A stretch of DNA of 64,000 nt from Opitutales bacterium (GTDB taxonomy: Bacteria; Verrucomicrobiota; Verrucomicrobiia; Opitutales; JABSRG01): contig JABSRG010000012.1 of NCBI GenBank assembly GCA_013215165.1, forward strand, positions 1-64,000, written 5' to 3'. A program made the position numbers and the translations under genes. Shown in pieces: positions 17,963-26,878 of this stretch. Within the stretch, counting starts at the first letter, position 1. Every line of letters starts with the position of its first letter. The notes beneath the pieces were generated by a model. That model was not told the origin of the DNA, did no database searches, and saw nothing but the letters and a program-made list of their open reading frames with translations.

Positions 17963-18125
17963 TTTGTAAAAGAAATTGGGTTTTCTGAGAACATGGAGTG
18001 GTAGTCTTAGAGGCTTATTCCCGATCCCATTTAGAAAAGCATATTTTCACTGTAGTGCATTCTAAGCAAACTTGGTCGCTTGTGGGCGGCGCTTTGTGGC
18101 CACTAGCCCAAATTACTGCCGAAAC

Positions 18126-19196
18126 CTAAATAATCAGCATCGCATCACCATAACTGAAGAAGCGATATTTCTTGGAAATGGCTTCGGCGTAGATTGTCTT
18201 TAACCAATCTACACCGTCGATGCTTTGAGGGGTGAGAAAGGCCGCCACCAGACCAAATAGTGTTGAGCGCGGGAGGTGAAAATTTGTGATGAGTTGGTCG
18301 ACACCCAGATAGTTAAAAGGGGGAATGATAAATAAATCAGCGTCTCGAGAAAAAGAGCCCTCAGCCAAATCTGCGGGAGCATGCCTCAGAGCGTCCTCGA
18401 CGGTGCGCACGCTAGTTGTGCCGATGGCAAGGCGCTTGCCTGTGCTATTCCGAAGAGCCGCGATGGTAGAGCCTTCGATCCAATAGCGTTCACGGTGGAT
18501 CTTGTGATCTTCAATATTTTCCGATTTTACCGGTCGGAAGGTGCCCAGCCCAACTCTCAATGTGAGGTCGTGGAATCTGTGGCCCGCAGATGAGAGGGCA
18601 TCATTGATTTCCTGGGTAAAATGAAGTCCGGCAGTTGGAGCAGCTGCAGCGATTTTCTTGTTTGGGTCCGCATATGTTGTCTGGTAGCGCGTATCGTCAT
18701 CAGCTTCAGGTCCCTCTCGCTGAATGTAAGGGGGGAGTGGCAACTCTCCGCAGGTGTCGGCGATGGCGACCACGTCATTTAAGCCTTGAGGATAAAAGTG
18801 CACCCAGGCTGTTCCTGATTCGTCGGACTTCTCCAATACTTCTGCCGTGTAGACACCTTCTTGCCTAAATCGAGTTCCGGGAGGGAGTTTGCGGCCCGGT
18901 TTGAGAAGGCATTCCCATACAAGAGGAGCGTCATCCTTGGGCTCGAGCAACACGCACTCTACCTTGCCACCCGTTTCACGCTTACCATAGATCCGTGCGC
19001 GGAGGACAGTGGCATTGTTACGGAAGATCTGGAGATTCGACGGGCCGAGAATCTGGGGAAGTTCTGAGAAGGCGTGGTGGGAAATCCTTTGAGAGCTGCG
19101 ATCGACTACCAAAAGTTTCGATTGATCGCGTTGAGCTGCGGGCTTTTGCGCGATCAGTTCGTCGGGTAGAGCGAAATCATAGGCGTCCGTCTTCAT
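18126..19196 (-). CDS. queA: tRNA preQ1(34) S-adenosylmethionine ribosyltransferase-isomerase QueA
   Basis: 356 residues, normal length. The N-terminus 'YDFALPDELIAQKPAAQRDQSKLLVVD', the central 'AAPTAGLHFT' (about 187-196), 'LTLRVGLGTFRPV' and the C-terminal 'LITNFHLPRSTLFGLVAAF' are diagnostic of QueA. It transfers the ribosyl part of SAM to preQ1 in the tRNA wobble position to give epoxyqueuosine. It is 5 bases upstream of a PP2C phosphatase end on the same strand, so the two probably share a transcript. No queuosine riboswitch is apparent here. Confidence 0.97.
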   Translation of the reverse strand: MKTDAYDFALPDELIAQKPAAQRDQSKLLVVDRSSQRISHHAFSELPQILGPSNLQIFRNNATVLRARIYGKRETGGKVECVLLEPKDDAPLVWECLLKPGRKLPPGTRFRQEGVYTAEVLEKSDESGTAWVHFYPQGLNDVVAIADTCGELPLPPYIQREGPEADDDTRYQTTYADPNKKIAAAAPTAGLHFTQEINDALSSAGHRFHDLTLRVGLGTFRPVKSENIEDHKIHRERYWIEGSTIAALRNSTGKRLAIGTTSVRTVEDALRHAPADLAEGSFSRDADLFIIPPFNYLGVDQLITNFHLPRSTLFGLVAAFLTPQSIDGVDWLKTIYAEAISKKYRFFSYGDAMLII

Positions 19197-19201
19197 CTAA
19201 A

Positions 19202-19915
19202 TCAGGCGAAGAAGATGGCGATCGCGGTGATGTTATCTGGACCGCCGCGAATGTTTCCTTCCTCGATCAGAGAACGGATCAGGGGCTCTGGCTTAGTTGC
19301 TTCGGCGAGAGAATCTTCAATTTCGGCAATTTCGAACACTTTGTCGACGCCATCACTGCACAGGAACAGGCGATCTCCTTCGTTGATTGCTTGATGCCCG
19401 AGATCGACTTCGACTTGCTCTTTCTGACCCAGGCATCGAGTCAGCGTATGGGCGAAATATTCTGGAATGAATGTCTCTTCACCAGGACGAAGCGAGTCGC
19501 GCACTTCTTGAGCCATCGTGTGATCTTTAGTTAATTTTCGCAGGGCTCCGCGTCGATAGAGGTAGAGCGATGTATCTCCCACATGTGCGAAGATGATGTC
19601 TTTTTCGCGAACCATCATGGTGGTCAGGGTGGTGCCGATACCCACTTCCTCGCTGACTTTGTTTCCTTCGCGATAGACAGCAGAGTTTGCCGAACGCACA
19701 GCTTGATGCATATCCAAGAGAGACTCGATTCGTTTACCTTTGGCGTCTTCCAAGATAGATGCGACCGCTGTCTGACTCGCTAAGTCTCCTCCGGGCAGGC
19801 CACCGAGTCCGTCCGCCACTGCAAATACCTTGAGATTTGCATCGAGCAAAAAAGCGTCATCGTTCTTTTGTCTGCTGCGTCCGATATCTGTGAGTCCGAA
19901 TGCGGTGAACTGCAT
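19202..19915 (-). CDS. PP2C-family serine/threonine protein phosphatase
   Basis: 237 residues from the ATG at 19915; a TTG at 19921 would add two residues. PPM/PP2C metal-site motifs are present: 'DIGRSRQKNDDAFLL' (motif 1), 'FAVADGLGGLPGGDLAS' (motif 2, DG), 'DIIFAHVGDTSLYLYRRGAL', 'DRLFLCSDGVD' and the final 'GGPDNITAIAIFF'. This is the bacterial Stp/PrpC type that acts against Hanks-type kinases. No such kinase is in the window. It is co-directional with queA. Confidence 0.93.
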   Translation of the reverse strand: MQFTAFGLTDIGRSRQKNDDAFLLDANLKVFAVADGLGGLPGGDLASQTAVASILEDAKGKRIESLLDMHQAVRSANSAVYREGNKVSEEVGIGTTLTTMMVREKDIIFAHVGDTSLYLYRRGALRKLTKDHTMAQEVRDSLRPGEETFIPEYFAHTLTRCLGQKEQVEVDLGHQAINEGDRLFLCSDGVDKVFEIAEIEDSLAEATKPEPLIRSLIEEGNIRGGPDNITAIAIFFA

Positions 19916-19992
19916 AAACAATTAAGCTACAGCGCCTTGGGATATCAGCAAGGATAAGTGCCGTGATAAGTGTTTCTCGAAAGTCGCTTGCA

Positions 19993-20337
19993 TCAGCCAG
20001 GAGGCCAAGTCATGGGTCTTCCTCCGAGCACGTGCACATGCAGGTGGGGCACGGTCTCACCTGCGTCGGGTCCGTTATTGATCACCGTGCGAAAGCCGTT
20101 TTCTAGCCCGAGCTCGCGTGCCACGTTTCCAGCTGTCAGGAGTAAGTGGCCCAAGGTGGCTTGGTCTTCAACCGTCGCGGCCCCGACTCGTGGGATGGGT
20201 TTACGCGGAACAACCAATATGTGGGTTGGTGCTTGGGGGGCGATATCATGAAAGGCGATGCATACATCGTCCTCATAAACGAGTTTCGCCGGAATCTCTT
20301 TGTCGGCGATTTTCTGGAAAAGGGTTTTGTCAGCCAT
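19993..20337 (-). CDS. HIT-family (histidine triad) nucleotide-binding protein
   Basis: 114 residues, the usual HINT length. 'FQKIADKEIPAKLVYED' at the start and the catalytic triad PHLHVHVLGG (His98, His100, His102) are diagnostic. HINT proteins hydrolyse nucleotide phosphoramidates. It starts 5 bases downstream of a hypothetical gene on the same strand and so is probably co-transcribed with it. Confidence 0.96.
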   Translation of the reverse strand: MADKTLFQKIADKEIPAKLVYEDDVCIAFHDIAPQAPTHILVVPRKPIPRVGAATVEDQATLGHLLLTAGNVARELGLENGFRTVINNGPDAGETVPHLHVHVLGGRPMTWPPG

Positions 20338-20342
20338 AAGGT

Positions 20343-20819
20343 CTAAACAAACAGAATGTTTAGTTTGGTGCTATGGGTTTTATAGCACAGGGCAAGCTCT
20401 TCGACATAGCTCACTGCCTGTTGATAGCGCTCTTTCTTTGATTTCGTAAAATAGCGACCTTGTGGGCAAATCGCCTCTTTAAGACCGACAACAATGAGCG
20501 TCGCATCAAGATATCCGGCGATTTGCTTGAGTTGGCTGACGATATGATAGCGAATCCAGAGAGGGTCGTAGGGCCGATCACGCATGTCCCAGACCGCCAC
20601 ACCGTGGTGCTGACTCTGGCTTTCTAAGTGCAGATCGATCAACTTGCGCACTTCTACGTCAAAGGGACGCTCTTCTCTTTTTAGTCCCAGACCGGGGCGA
20701 TCTTGAGCATATCGCAGAGCCGCCGATATCTGCTCAGCGTTGTAATTGTCGCCTCCGCTAGCGGCCGTGAAAAGGGAGTGGATGGTGGAAAGCTTCTCGA
20801 GATCTTGTGACGCATTCAT
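20343..20819 (-). CDS. hypothetical protein
   Basis: 158 residues, soluble, not recognised. It is probably mostly helical with an alpha/beta core around 'LDATLIVVGLKEAI' (about 103-116) and 'HHGVAVWDMRDRPYDPLW' (about 75-92). No signal peptide or membrane helix. Located between nrdR and the HIT gene, all minus strand, with only 5 bases to the HIT gene. No function is proposed. Confidence 0.6.
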   Translation of the reverse strand: MNASQDLEKLSTIHSLFTAASGGDNYNAEQISAALRYAQDRPGLGLKREERPFDVEVRKLIDLHLESQSQHHGVAVWDMRDRPYDPLWIRYHIVSQLKQIAGYLDATLIVVGLKEAICPQGRYFTKSKKERYQQAVSYVEELALCYKTHSTKLNILFV

Positions 20820-20885
20820 GACGGCGCATAAGTTTGGGCATTTTCGTTTCTAGTTGTTCCGAATCAGCCTCGGATCAATCGAGGG

Positions 20886-21335
20886 CTAGGTGTGAAGCTG
20901 AGAAATCTCCCGCTCTAAGTCGGTTATCTCTCGGAAATCTTTGTATACAATAGCGAAACGGACATATGCAATCTTATCTATCCGCTTCAGGTAAGTCATG
21001 ATCTTCTCAGCGATGGCCTTACTTGGGATCTCGAGAACAAACTCATTGTGAAGCTGCTCCGTAATCTCAGCGACCATCAGGTCGATTTGCTCAGCATCGA
21101 CTTGAGTCTTCTCCGTCGCCTTCATGATGGAGGCGCGGAGTTTATCCGTTGAGAAGTCTTGGCTGGTTCGGTCGCTTTTGCGGACTGGCAAATCCTGGGC
21201 CTCGATGGCCTCGAGCGTTGAAAAGCGGTGGTCACAATTCAGGCATTGCCGACGCCGTTTGATGGTCAGGCCATTCTTAGCCATTCTGGAGTCGATGACC
21301 TTGTTCTCATTTTTGCCGCAGCGAGGACAACGCAT
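20886..21335 (-). CDS. nrdR: transcriptional repressor NrdR
   Basis: 149 residues. The zinc ribbon MRCPRCGKNENKVIDSR ... CLNCDHRF (Cys3, Cys6, Cys31, Cys34) is followed by the ATP-cone domain ('KSDRTSQDFSTDKLRASIMKA'). NrdR is the ATP/dATP-responsive repressor of ribonucleotide reductase genes, acting at NrdR boxes. None of its usual targets are in this window. It is 24 bases after pabA/trpG on the same strand. Confidence 0.97.
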   Translation of the reverse strand: MRCPRCGKNENKVIDSRMAKNGLTIKRRRQCLNCDHRFSTLEAIEAQDLPVRKSDRTSQDFSTDKLRASIMKATEKTQVDAEQIDLMVAEITEQLHNEFVLEIPSKAIAEKIMTYLKRIDKIAYVRFAIVYKDFREITDLEREISQLHT

Positions 21336-21359
21336 GGTGAAGAGGTGCGGTAGTTTGAG

Positions 21360-21923
21360 CTAGAGAGACAAAAAATTCCGGAGCATTTGTTTCCCTTGCT
21401 CTGTAGCATAGGATTCCGGGTGAAACTGAAGCCCGTGTATGGGCATCGATTTATGTTGGACCGCCATGATGGTTCCGTCTTCAGACTCGGCCGTAATATC
21501 TAGACAATCTGGACAGCTGGGCCGTTCGATAATGAGCGAATGATAACGGGTAGCCGTTACCGGATCCGGAATGCCTGAGAATAGGCCTGTGCCCTGGTGG
21601 GAAATGGACGAGGTCTTTCCGTGCATAAGGCTTTTCGCGCGAATGATGTTTCCACCAAAATGGTGCCCAATGCTCTGGTGCCCCAGACAGATTCCAAGAA
21701 TCGGGCGATGGCCGGCGAATTTGGCTATGATCTCTAGGCTTACCCCAGCCTCGATGGGGGAGCAAGGGCCAGGTGAGATGAGGATACGCTCGGGGTTGAG
21801 GTCCCAGGCTTGTTTAGCGGTAAGCGCGTCATTGCGCACGACTTTCTGCTCCACACCCATCTCTCCAAAGTATTGGACCAGGTTGTAGGTGAATGAATCG
21901 AAGTTATCGATGACGAGGAGCAT
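21360..21923 (-). CDS. pabA: aminodeoxychorismate/anthranilate synthase glutaminase subunit
   Basis: 187 residues, normal for PabA/TrpG. '[19 protein letters not shown]' at the N-terminus, the oxyanion/nucleophile block '[13 protein letters not shown]' (Cys about 79) and the 'LQFHPES' His-Glu pair near 169 form the class I amidotransferase triad. It supplies ammonia for aminodeoxychorismate (folate) or anthranilate (tryptophan) synthesis; without the partner gene next to it the choice between pabA and trpG is uncertain. Confidence 0.93.
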   Translation of the reverse strand: MLLVIDNFDSFTYNLVQYFGEMGVEQKVVRNDALTAKQAWDLNPERILISPGPCSPIEAGVSLEIIAKFAGHRPILGICLGHQSIGHHFGGNIIRAKSLMHGKTSSISHQGTGLFSGIPDPVTATRYHSLIIERPSCPDCLDITAESEDGTIMAVQHKSMPIHGLQFHPESYATEQGKQMLRNFLSL

Positions 21924-22017
21924 AGCTTACAACTCCATGTTATATTGATCCTGTGCGCAATTCCGTAATCAGGATGCCCGATTTTGAGGAAGCAATTATT
22001 CTGACCTAGATTTTTAA

Positions 22018-22053
22018 ACAAAAAAAAGCCCACCAGCGTTTTGCCGATGAGCT
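22018..22053 (-). terminator. Rho-independent terminator of the PEP-CTERM gene
   Basis: On the minus strand AGCTCATCGGC pairs with GCTGGTGGGCT (several G-U pairs) around an AAAAC loop, then a run of T. It lies 24 bases after the stop codon at 22077. Confidence 0.8.
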
Positions 22054-22076
22054 CTAAGAAATCTTTGTGAAGTGTC

Positions 22077-22934
22077 TTATGCCTTGCGCCGGCGGAAATA
22101 TATGACACCCAAGCCAAGGATACTAGCAAACAGTGCGTAAGTAGATGGCTCAGGTATAGCTGTCGCAGTCACCTCAAAATTCCCAATTCGAAGGTCTTGG
22201 TTACCATCACCTGAATCGCCCATAATGCTATACTCATATATGAAACCGACAGCGTCCACCTGTGAGAACGTGATAGAAGAAGCGCCACTATAACTTCTAA
22301 ATTCAGTAGTAAGCAGAGAATCTCCGGAAGACCCAAGGTTTACCCAAGTTTCAGCACTAAAATCTAAGCTTAATGTGTCTTCGCTGGTGACAGCTGTCGT
22401 GGATACATGGTAGTTGCCTCCATCGCGGACAAGGGCGCGCAAGTTTGCATTCGCTGATGAGCCGTCGAGTCGGACTATATCAATTTGGTAGGAGTCAAGA
22501 CTAACGCCCCCAGCAGTTGATGAGAGCCAATTTTCTGATTCCACCACAAAAGCAGCACGCGTTGAGAAGAGGACTCCACCTGTATCGACGCGGTTTACGA
22601 ATGTGTTGTTAGCCCCAGCACTTGAGTTCTGGAGAGTCCTTATTTCTGGAACACTAGGCAATGAAGTATCGGATGCATAACTACCTGAGGCACCACCGAT
22701 CATAAGAGGAGCTGTCCCTGCGGGGCTATTTCCAACTCCAATGACAGTAGTTGAACTAAAGCCCGTATCAAACGTGGATACCCCAGAACCGACCGTCCAC
22801 CCTCCTAACGGGTTATCATTAATGAAGAAAGAGCCGCTCCCATTGGGTTCCGTGTCGAAGTCGACAATCGTTGTTTGCGCGACGAGGGATACAGCCGATG
22901 CTGAAAGACAAAAGATTTTGGTGAGGTGATTCAT
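22077..22934 (-). CDS. PEP-CTERM sorting-domain exported protein
   Basis: 285 residues. It has an N-terminal signal (MNHLTKIFCLSASAVSLVAQ), a Ser/Gly/Thr-rich beta-type body, and a C-terminal PEP-CTERM signal: 'AIPEPSTYALFASILGLGVIYFRRRKA', that is the PEP motif, a membrane helix and an Arg-rich tail. PEP-CTERM proteins are processed by exosortase and are often extracellular matrix proteins. It is divergent from a LacI-type regulator, with a 20-bp palindrome between them, so its expression may be controlled by that regulator. Confidence 0.93.
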   Translation of the reverse strand: MNHLTKIFCLSASAVSLVAQTTIVDFDTEPNGSGSFFINDNPLGGWTVGSGVSTFDTGFSSTTVIGVGNSPAGTAPLMIGGASGSYASDTSLPSVPEIRTLQNSSAGANNTFVNRVDTGGVLFSTRAAFVVESENWLSSTAGGVSLDSYQIDIVRLDGSSANANLRALVRDGGNYHVSTTAVTSEDTLSLDFSAETWVNLGSSGDSLLTTEFRSYSGASSITFSQVDAVGFIYEYSIMGDSGDGNQDLRIGNFEVTATAIPEPSTYALFASILGLGVIYFRRRKA

Positions 22935-23017
22935 ATCATTTATTCGGTTTTAAACTGCCACGATACGTGAGATGACTTAACTATGGCGTGACTACCTAAT
23001 GTTAATCAACACAGGCC

Positions 23018-23037
23018 AAATCGAACCAGTTCGATTT
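23018..23037. promoter_or_regulatory. 20-bp palindrome, likely LacI-type operator
   Basis: AAATCGAAC-CA-GTTCGATTT is a perfect 9-bp dyad with a 2-base centre. It lies 38 bases before the LacI-family start at 23076 and 83 bases before the divergent PEP-CTERM gene start. Position and symmetry fit autoregulation and control of the PEP-CTERM gene. Confidence 0.65.
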
Positions 23038-23075
23038 CCTGTGGACAAGGAGGCCGCGATTTCATAACTAAGATC

Positions 23076-24116
23076 ATGAAACCAACAACGCCGCGCAGCA
23101 CTAAGGCGGTAACTCTCGCTGACGTCGCTCAGGCTGCAGGGGTGTCTAAGTCGACCGCATCACTTGCCCTGCGGGACGATGCACGTGTTAAGTCGATCAC
23201 AAAAGATCTCATACGCTCGGTAGCTGACAAATTGGGTTATGTCAGAGATCCGGCAATGAGTCGTTTCTCACGCTATCGCTGGGAGGGCAGTCGGCGATCG
23301 CGCGAAACAATTGTTTATTTAGCTCACTACCCAGATAAGAAAGAACGCTACCCTTGGCTTTTTCCTGCGGCTGATTCAATGGCCCGGGAACTAGGCTACA
23401 CATTAGAGTATGTTGAATTGTCGGAATATCCCTCACCCAGCCGACTGAGTGACATGCTGTTCCATCGCGGCGTGCGCGGTGTATTCCTCGCACCGATTCT
23501 TCCGGGATCAGAAATCCCCGAGATGTCATGGTCGCGCTTCTCTGTTGTTGCTTCCGATGAGGGACACGCAGATCTGCCTTTTCACTCGGTGCGGCCAAAT
23601 TATCGGAGCGCCTTGCGTCGTTGCTGGGAATATCTGTTAGCTCAAGGTTGCAAGCGCCCGGGCTTTGCTCTCTTGCAAGAAGACCTGAGTCCCAAGGTAT
23701 CTACCCTCGCGGGAGAATTTCTCTTTCTCCAAGAACAGTTTCTACAGGCAGAAGAGATCGTTCCGGTTTTATATGGAAAGGACTTAGACAAAACTGACAT
23801 AAAAGTTCGTTTGAACGATTGGATCAGGCTTTATGAGCCAGATGCCATCATCGGATTTAATGACGCCGTGTATTGGGCCCTTGAATCTCTCGACTGGAAA
23901 CATCTCTCGACCCATAGAGCCTTTGCTTCTGTAATGAGCTCTGAGGGCATTAACTCAGTCAAAATAACGGGCACTAGCTTTCCACGTCACTTACTTGGAG
24001 GCTCAGCAATTAGGCTCCTTGATGGAATGATTCAAAATGGCGAACAGGGTATTCCAGAGTATCCAGCCAGGCATTTAGTAGCGCCCGAATGGATCAATGG
24101 TGCTACTGAATCTTAA
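23076..24116 (+). CDS. LacI-family transcriptional regulator
   Basis: 346 residues. The N-terminal HTH is classic: 'VTLADVAQAAGVSKSTASLALRDDARV' followed by the hinge helix region 'SVADKLGYVRDPAMSRFSRYR'. The rest is a periplasmic-binding-protein-like ligand domain, here of the short XylR/AraC-substituted type often seen in Verrucomicrobiota ('FHRGVRGVFLAPILPGS', 'WIRLYEPDAIIGFND'). The effector is probably a sugar or glycoside. The divergent neighbour is the PEP-CTERM gene. Confidence 0.93.
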   Translation: MKPTTPRSTKAVTLADVAQAAGVSKSTASLALRDDARVKSITKDLIRSVADKLGYVRDPAMSRFSRYRWEGSRRSRETIVYLAHYPDKKERYPWLFPAADSMARELGYTLEYVELSEYPSPSRLSDMLFHRGVRGVFLAPILPGSEIPEMSWSRFSVVASDEGHADLPFHSVRPNYRSALRRCWEYLLAQGCKRPGFALLQEDLSPKVSTLAGEFLFLQEQFLQAEEIVPVLYGKDLDKTDIKVRLNDWIRLYEPDAIIGFNDAVYWALESLDWKHLSTHRAFASVMSSEGINSVKITGTSFPRHLLGGSAIRLLDGMIQNGEQGIPEYPARHLVAPEWINGATES

Positions 24117-24260
24117 AAATTCCTATCATGATGACGATGATACCTCGGCGGTTTGTCTGAATTTCTGTTACTTTGACAAAACCGAAATTTGGGCAGACTT
24201 ATTCAAACCGTTGTGTGTTTGATGAGTTCATAAAAATATTCGCCAATCGCATCCACCTCC

Positions 24261-25502
24261 ATGAAAGGAATACTGTTTATCCTCATAGCTTGGCTCTTGA
24301 CGCTCTTAACCTGTTTGGAGGGTTCTGGAGTCAGAACTTGGACCTCGGCAGATGGTCGCGAGATTAGAGGATCTACAGCGGGTAAAGTAGGGGGTCAGAG
24401 TGTGCGATTACTCATGACAGACGGGCGCATATTTACCATCCCGTTATCGCGACTTAGCTTTAAAGACCAGAAATACGTCGAGCAGTGGGAGCCTGGTCTT
24501 TTGAGAACGCCCACGATAGAAGAGGCTGTCTATACGATACGAAACGTTGGGTCTGCGGGTACGGGATTTCTCATGCAGATGGATGGCCTGAGCTATTTGG
24601 TGACGAACCAGCATGTGATCCAAGGTGCTCGTCGAGAGGACCTTGAGGTGGTAAATAGTAAACTAGATCAGTTGCCTCTCGGACCTTTAGAAGTCGTTCC
24701 TGAACTGGATCTCGCACGCATTTTGGTTCCCCGAGATTCTGGACTTTTGGCCCATCCAAATCCTCGGATTCGTGAGCGGATTAGCGCCTATGGTAATAGT
24801 GCTGGAGCAGACGTGGTCACGTCAAACCCAGGGTCTATTCTTGGACTCGGAGCTACCCAGGTGGAGGTGGACGCAGAGATTGTCCCCGGCAACAGTGGAG
24901 GTCCCATTGCTACAGAAGACGGGAAGGTGGTGGGTGTGGCATCCTATCTTATGCGTACTCGGTCACAACGGGTCGACTGGACTAATCAGGACACCCGTTA
25001 CAGTGAAACGCGGCGCTTCGGTTTACGCGTGTATGCGGAGTTTCCTTGGCAGGAGGTCGATTGGGCCCTTTACGCAGAAAGTGGTAAGGAACTAGACAGT
25101 CTTTTGAGGGATTTTTCAGGATGGTTCGCTGTTGCTGTACCTGCGGTTTCAAGACCTCTAGATCCTATTGAGTTACCAGACGCGGCCTCATCTTATGTGC
25201 GCGACTTCGTAGATGTTCAGAATGACAATGCAGCGCGGTTGGAGAATCGGCTCAATGATCGAGTCAGTCCGAATGATTTGAGTCGAATCAACCGTTTTGA
25301 GCGTAGAAAAATAAAGGATATCTATGTTAAAGAAGGAGAATCCATGGAGCGTGTGCTCAGCCGATTTAACCAAACGGAACGTCGGTACTGGAACGGGTTT
25401 TATCAAGCCCAGGTCGATCGGGTGGAAGCGGAGTTGGAAGAATGGATGCAGTTCGTAACATGGAGTTCCGAAAACCGTGATCTATTCAGGTTTTTCGATT
25501 GA
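24261..25502 (+). CDS. exported trypsin-like serine protease with N-terminal SHD1-like domain
   Basis: 413 residues. A signal peptide (MKGILFILIAWLLTLLTCLEG) precedes an SHD1-like module 'RTWTSADGREIRGSTAGKVG' to 'LSRLSFKDQKYVEQW' (about 25-78). The trypsin/DegP-like domain spans about 90-270 with His in 'LVTNQHVIQGA', Asp in 'VPELDLARILVP' and the nucleophile in 'AEIVPGNSGGPI'. The catalytic triad appears intact. The last 130 residues are helical and charged, of unknown role. The stop codon abuts the convergent ArsR gene (25503). SHD1 domains are typical of Planctomycetota/Verrucomicrobiota exported proteins. Confidence 0.85.
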   Translation: MKGILFILIAWLLTLLTCLEGSGVRTWTSADGREIRGSTAGKVGGQSVRLLMTDGRIFTIPLSRLSFKDQKYVEQWEPGLLRTPTIEEAVYTIRNVGSAGTGFLMQMDGLSYLVTNQHVIQGARREDLEVVNSKLDQLPLGPLEVVPELDLARILVPRDSGLLAHPNPRIRERISAYGNSAGADVVTSNPGSILGLGATQVEVDAEIVPGNSGGPIATEDGKVVGVASYLMRTRSQRVDWTNQDTRYSETRRFGLRVYAEFPWQEVDWALYAESGKELDSLLRDFSGWFAVAVPAVSRPLDPIELPDAASSYVRDFVDVQNDNAARLENRLNDRVSPNDLSRINRFERRKIKDIYVKEGESMERVLSRFNQTERRYWNGFYQAQVDRVEAELEEWMQFVTWSSENRDLFRFFD

Positions 25503-25898
25503 TCAGCTGCTCTCGACTAAGCCGGCAGTACAATAGAGCTCGTTTAGCACTTCGAGAATCTTGTGAATGTCATCACGCACGATTCGATAATATACGCTTT
25601 GGCGGACCTTGCGCGTACGAACGAAATCGTCTTCGCGGAGCCTGGCCAGATGTTGCGACAACGCTGATGGGCTTAGATGGACGCGCTCTAGGAGCTCAGC
25701 TACGGAAAGTTCACCTTCTTTAGCCAAATGGCATAATATGCGTAATCGCTGACGATTACTAAGGAGAGTCAAGGTTTGAGCGGCCCTGGCTACATTTGAA
25801 TCGCCAAGGTAACTGTCTTCGAGAAGCGCTGTTAAGTCACAGCGCCTTTCTGCTGAAACCTCATTCATTTTACGATTGAAACGTGGGGTAACATTCAT
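25503..25898 (-). CDS. ArsR-family winged-helix repressor
   Basis: 131 residues from the ATG at 25898; a longer frame from 25937 would run through a 6-bp dyad that looks like the operator, so the shorter start is preferred. The HTH is 'LSVAELLERVHLSPSALSQHLARLREDDFVRTRKVRQSVYYRI' with the usual ArsR wing. There is a Cys in 'RILCHLAKEG' and one in 'NELYCTAGL', so a thiol-based sensor of the BigR/SqrR type is possible; a metal sensor is the alternative. Divergent from a histone-deacetylase-like gene. Confidence 0.88.
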   Translation of the reverse strand: MNVTPRFNRKMNEVSAERRCDLTALLEDSYLGDSNVARAAQTLTLLSNRQRLRILCHLAKEGELSVAELLERVHLSPSALSQHLARLREDDFVRTRKVRQSVYYRIVRDDIHKILEVLNELYCTAGLVESS

Positions 25899-25904
25899 GG
25901 TCAA

Positions 25905-25927
25905 ACCTAATGTTATGACGGTTAGGT
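25905..25927. promoter_or_regulatory. dyad ACCTAA-N11-TTAGGT, possible ArsR operator
   Basis: Perfect 6-bp inverted arms at 25905-25910 and 25922-25927, immediately upstream of the ArsR start and 50 bases from the divergent HDAC-like start. Suits a dimeric winged-helix repressor controlling both genes; assignment is by position only. Confidence 0.45.
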
Positions 25928-25977
25928 AATTAAGCAATCACTTGAAAACCACGTTCGCTGGACTTCTTTCTCCGTGA

Positions 25978-26874
25978 GTGCACGCATTTTATCATGACGA
26001 CTATTTCCTGCCCTTGCCGGAAGGCCACCCATTCCCGATGGAGAAGTTTGCGGATGCTTTTCGATTGCTTGAAAATCGGTTGCAGCTAGCTGCGCCACGT
26101 GTGCTCGAGCGAAAAGACTTAGAGCGTGTTCACGAGGCCAAGTATCTTGATGCTGTGTCTCACGACGATGTTGCGGGTCCACCTCAAGGCCTGACTGTAT
26201 ATGAGCGTAACCGCCTGGGGCTTCCCGCCCATAAAAAGCTCCTGGCACGTTCAATTCTCGAGACTGCGGGGACGGTCTCGGCGACCTTGGCAGCTCTCGA
26301 AGATGGAACCGCTACCAACCTCGCCGGTGGAACGCATCACGCTTTTCCAGATCGAGGATTGGGCTACTGTGTCCTGAACGATGTGGCTGTTGCCATCGAA
26401 TACCTCCGTGCGCATTCCATACTGCCTCAGCAGATTCTTGTGGTTGATACCGATGCCCATCAGGGAAATGGCACACACGCTATCTACCGAGGTGATGCGA
26501 ACGTTTTCACCTATTCAATCCATGTGGGCCGTAACTATCCAACGAAAAAGGAGCCGGGCGACCTGGACGTTCCTCTCGAGCGGTTCGTGGACGGCGAGGT
26601 CTATCTGAATGTCCTGGGTGAAACATTGCCGCCCGTCTTTGCAGAGCTAGAGCCCGACCTGGTATTTTGGATTAGCGGTGCCGATTGCCATGTTGACGAT
26701 CGTTTTGGCCAGATGAGACTGACTACTGAGCAGATGGCGGTACGTGACCGCTTTGTGGCGGGTCTTTGCCACCAATTCGCGTGTGCGACCGTCATTCTTT
26801 TTGGCGGGGGATACAACAAAACCCCAGGAGCTACCGGCATGCTTCACGCGCAGAGTGTGCGTGCGTTTCTTTGA
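25978..26874 (+). CDS. histone deacetylase-like amidohydrolase (AcuC/AphA class)
   Basis: 298 residues with a GTG start. Arginase/deacetylase-fold zinc sites are visible: '[16 protein letters not shown]' (general-base His pair near 120), '[14 protein letters not shown]' (Asp157, Asp159, His161), '[21 protein letters not shown]' and 'VILFGGGYN' near the end. Bacterial members deacetylate acyl-lysines, polyamines or small amides. The substrate cannot be read. It converges on a sulfatase gene (4 bases between stops) and is divergent from the ArsR gene. Confidence 0.92.
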   Translation: MHAFYHDDYFLPLPEGHPFPMEKFADAFRLLENRLQLAAPRVLERKDLERVHEAKYLDAVSHDDVAGPPQGLTVYERNRLGLPAHKKLLARSILETAGTVSATLAALEDGTATNLAGGTHHAFPDRGLGYCVLNDVAVAIEYLRAHSILPQQILVVDTDAHQGNGTHAIYRGDANVFTYSIHVGRNYPTKKEPGDLDVPLERFVDGEVYLNVLGETLPPVFAELEPDLVFWISGADCHVDDRFGQMRLTTEQMAVRDRFVAGLCHQFACATVILFGGGYNKTPGATGMLHAQSVRAFL

Positions 26875-26878
26875 CAAG

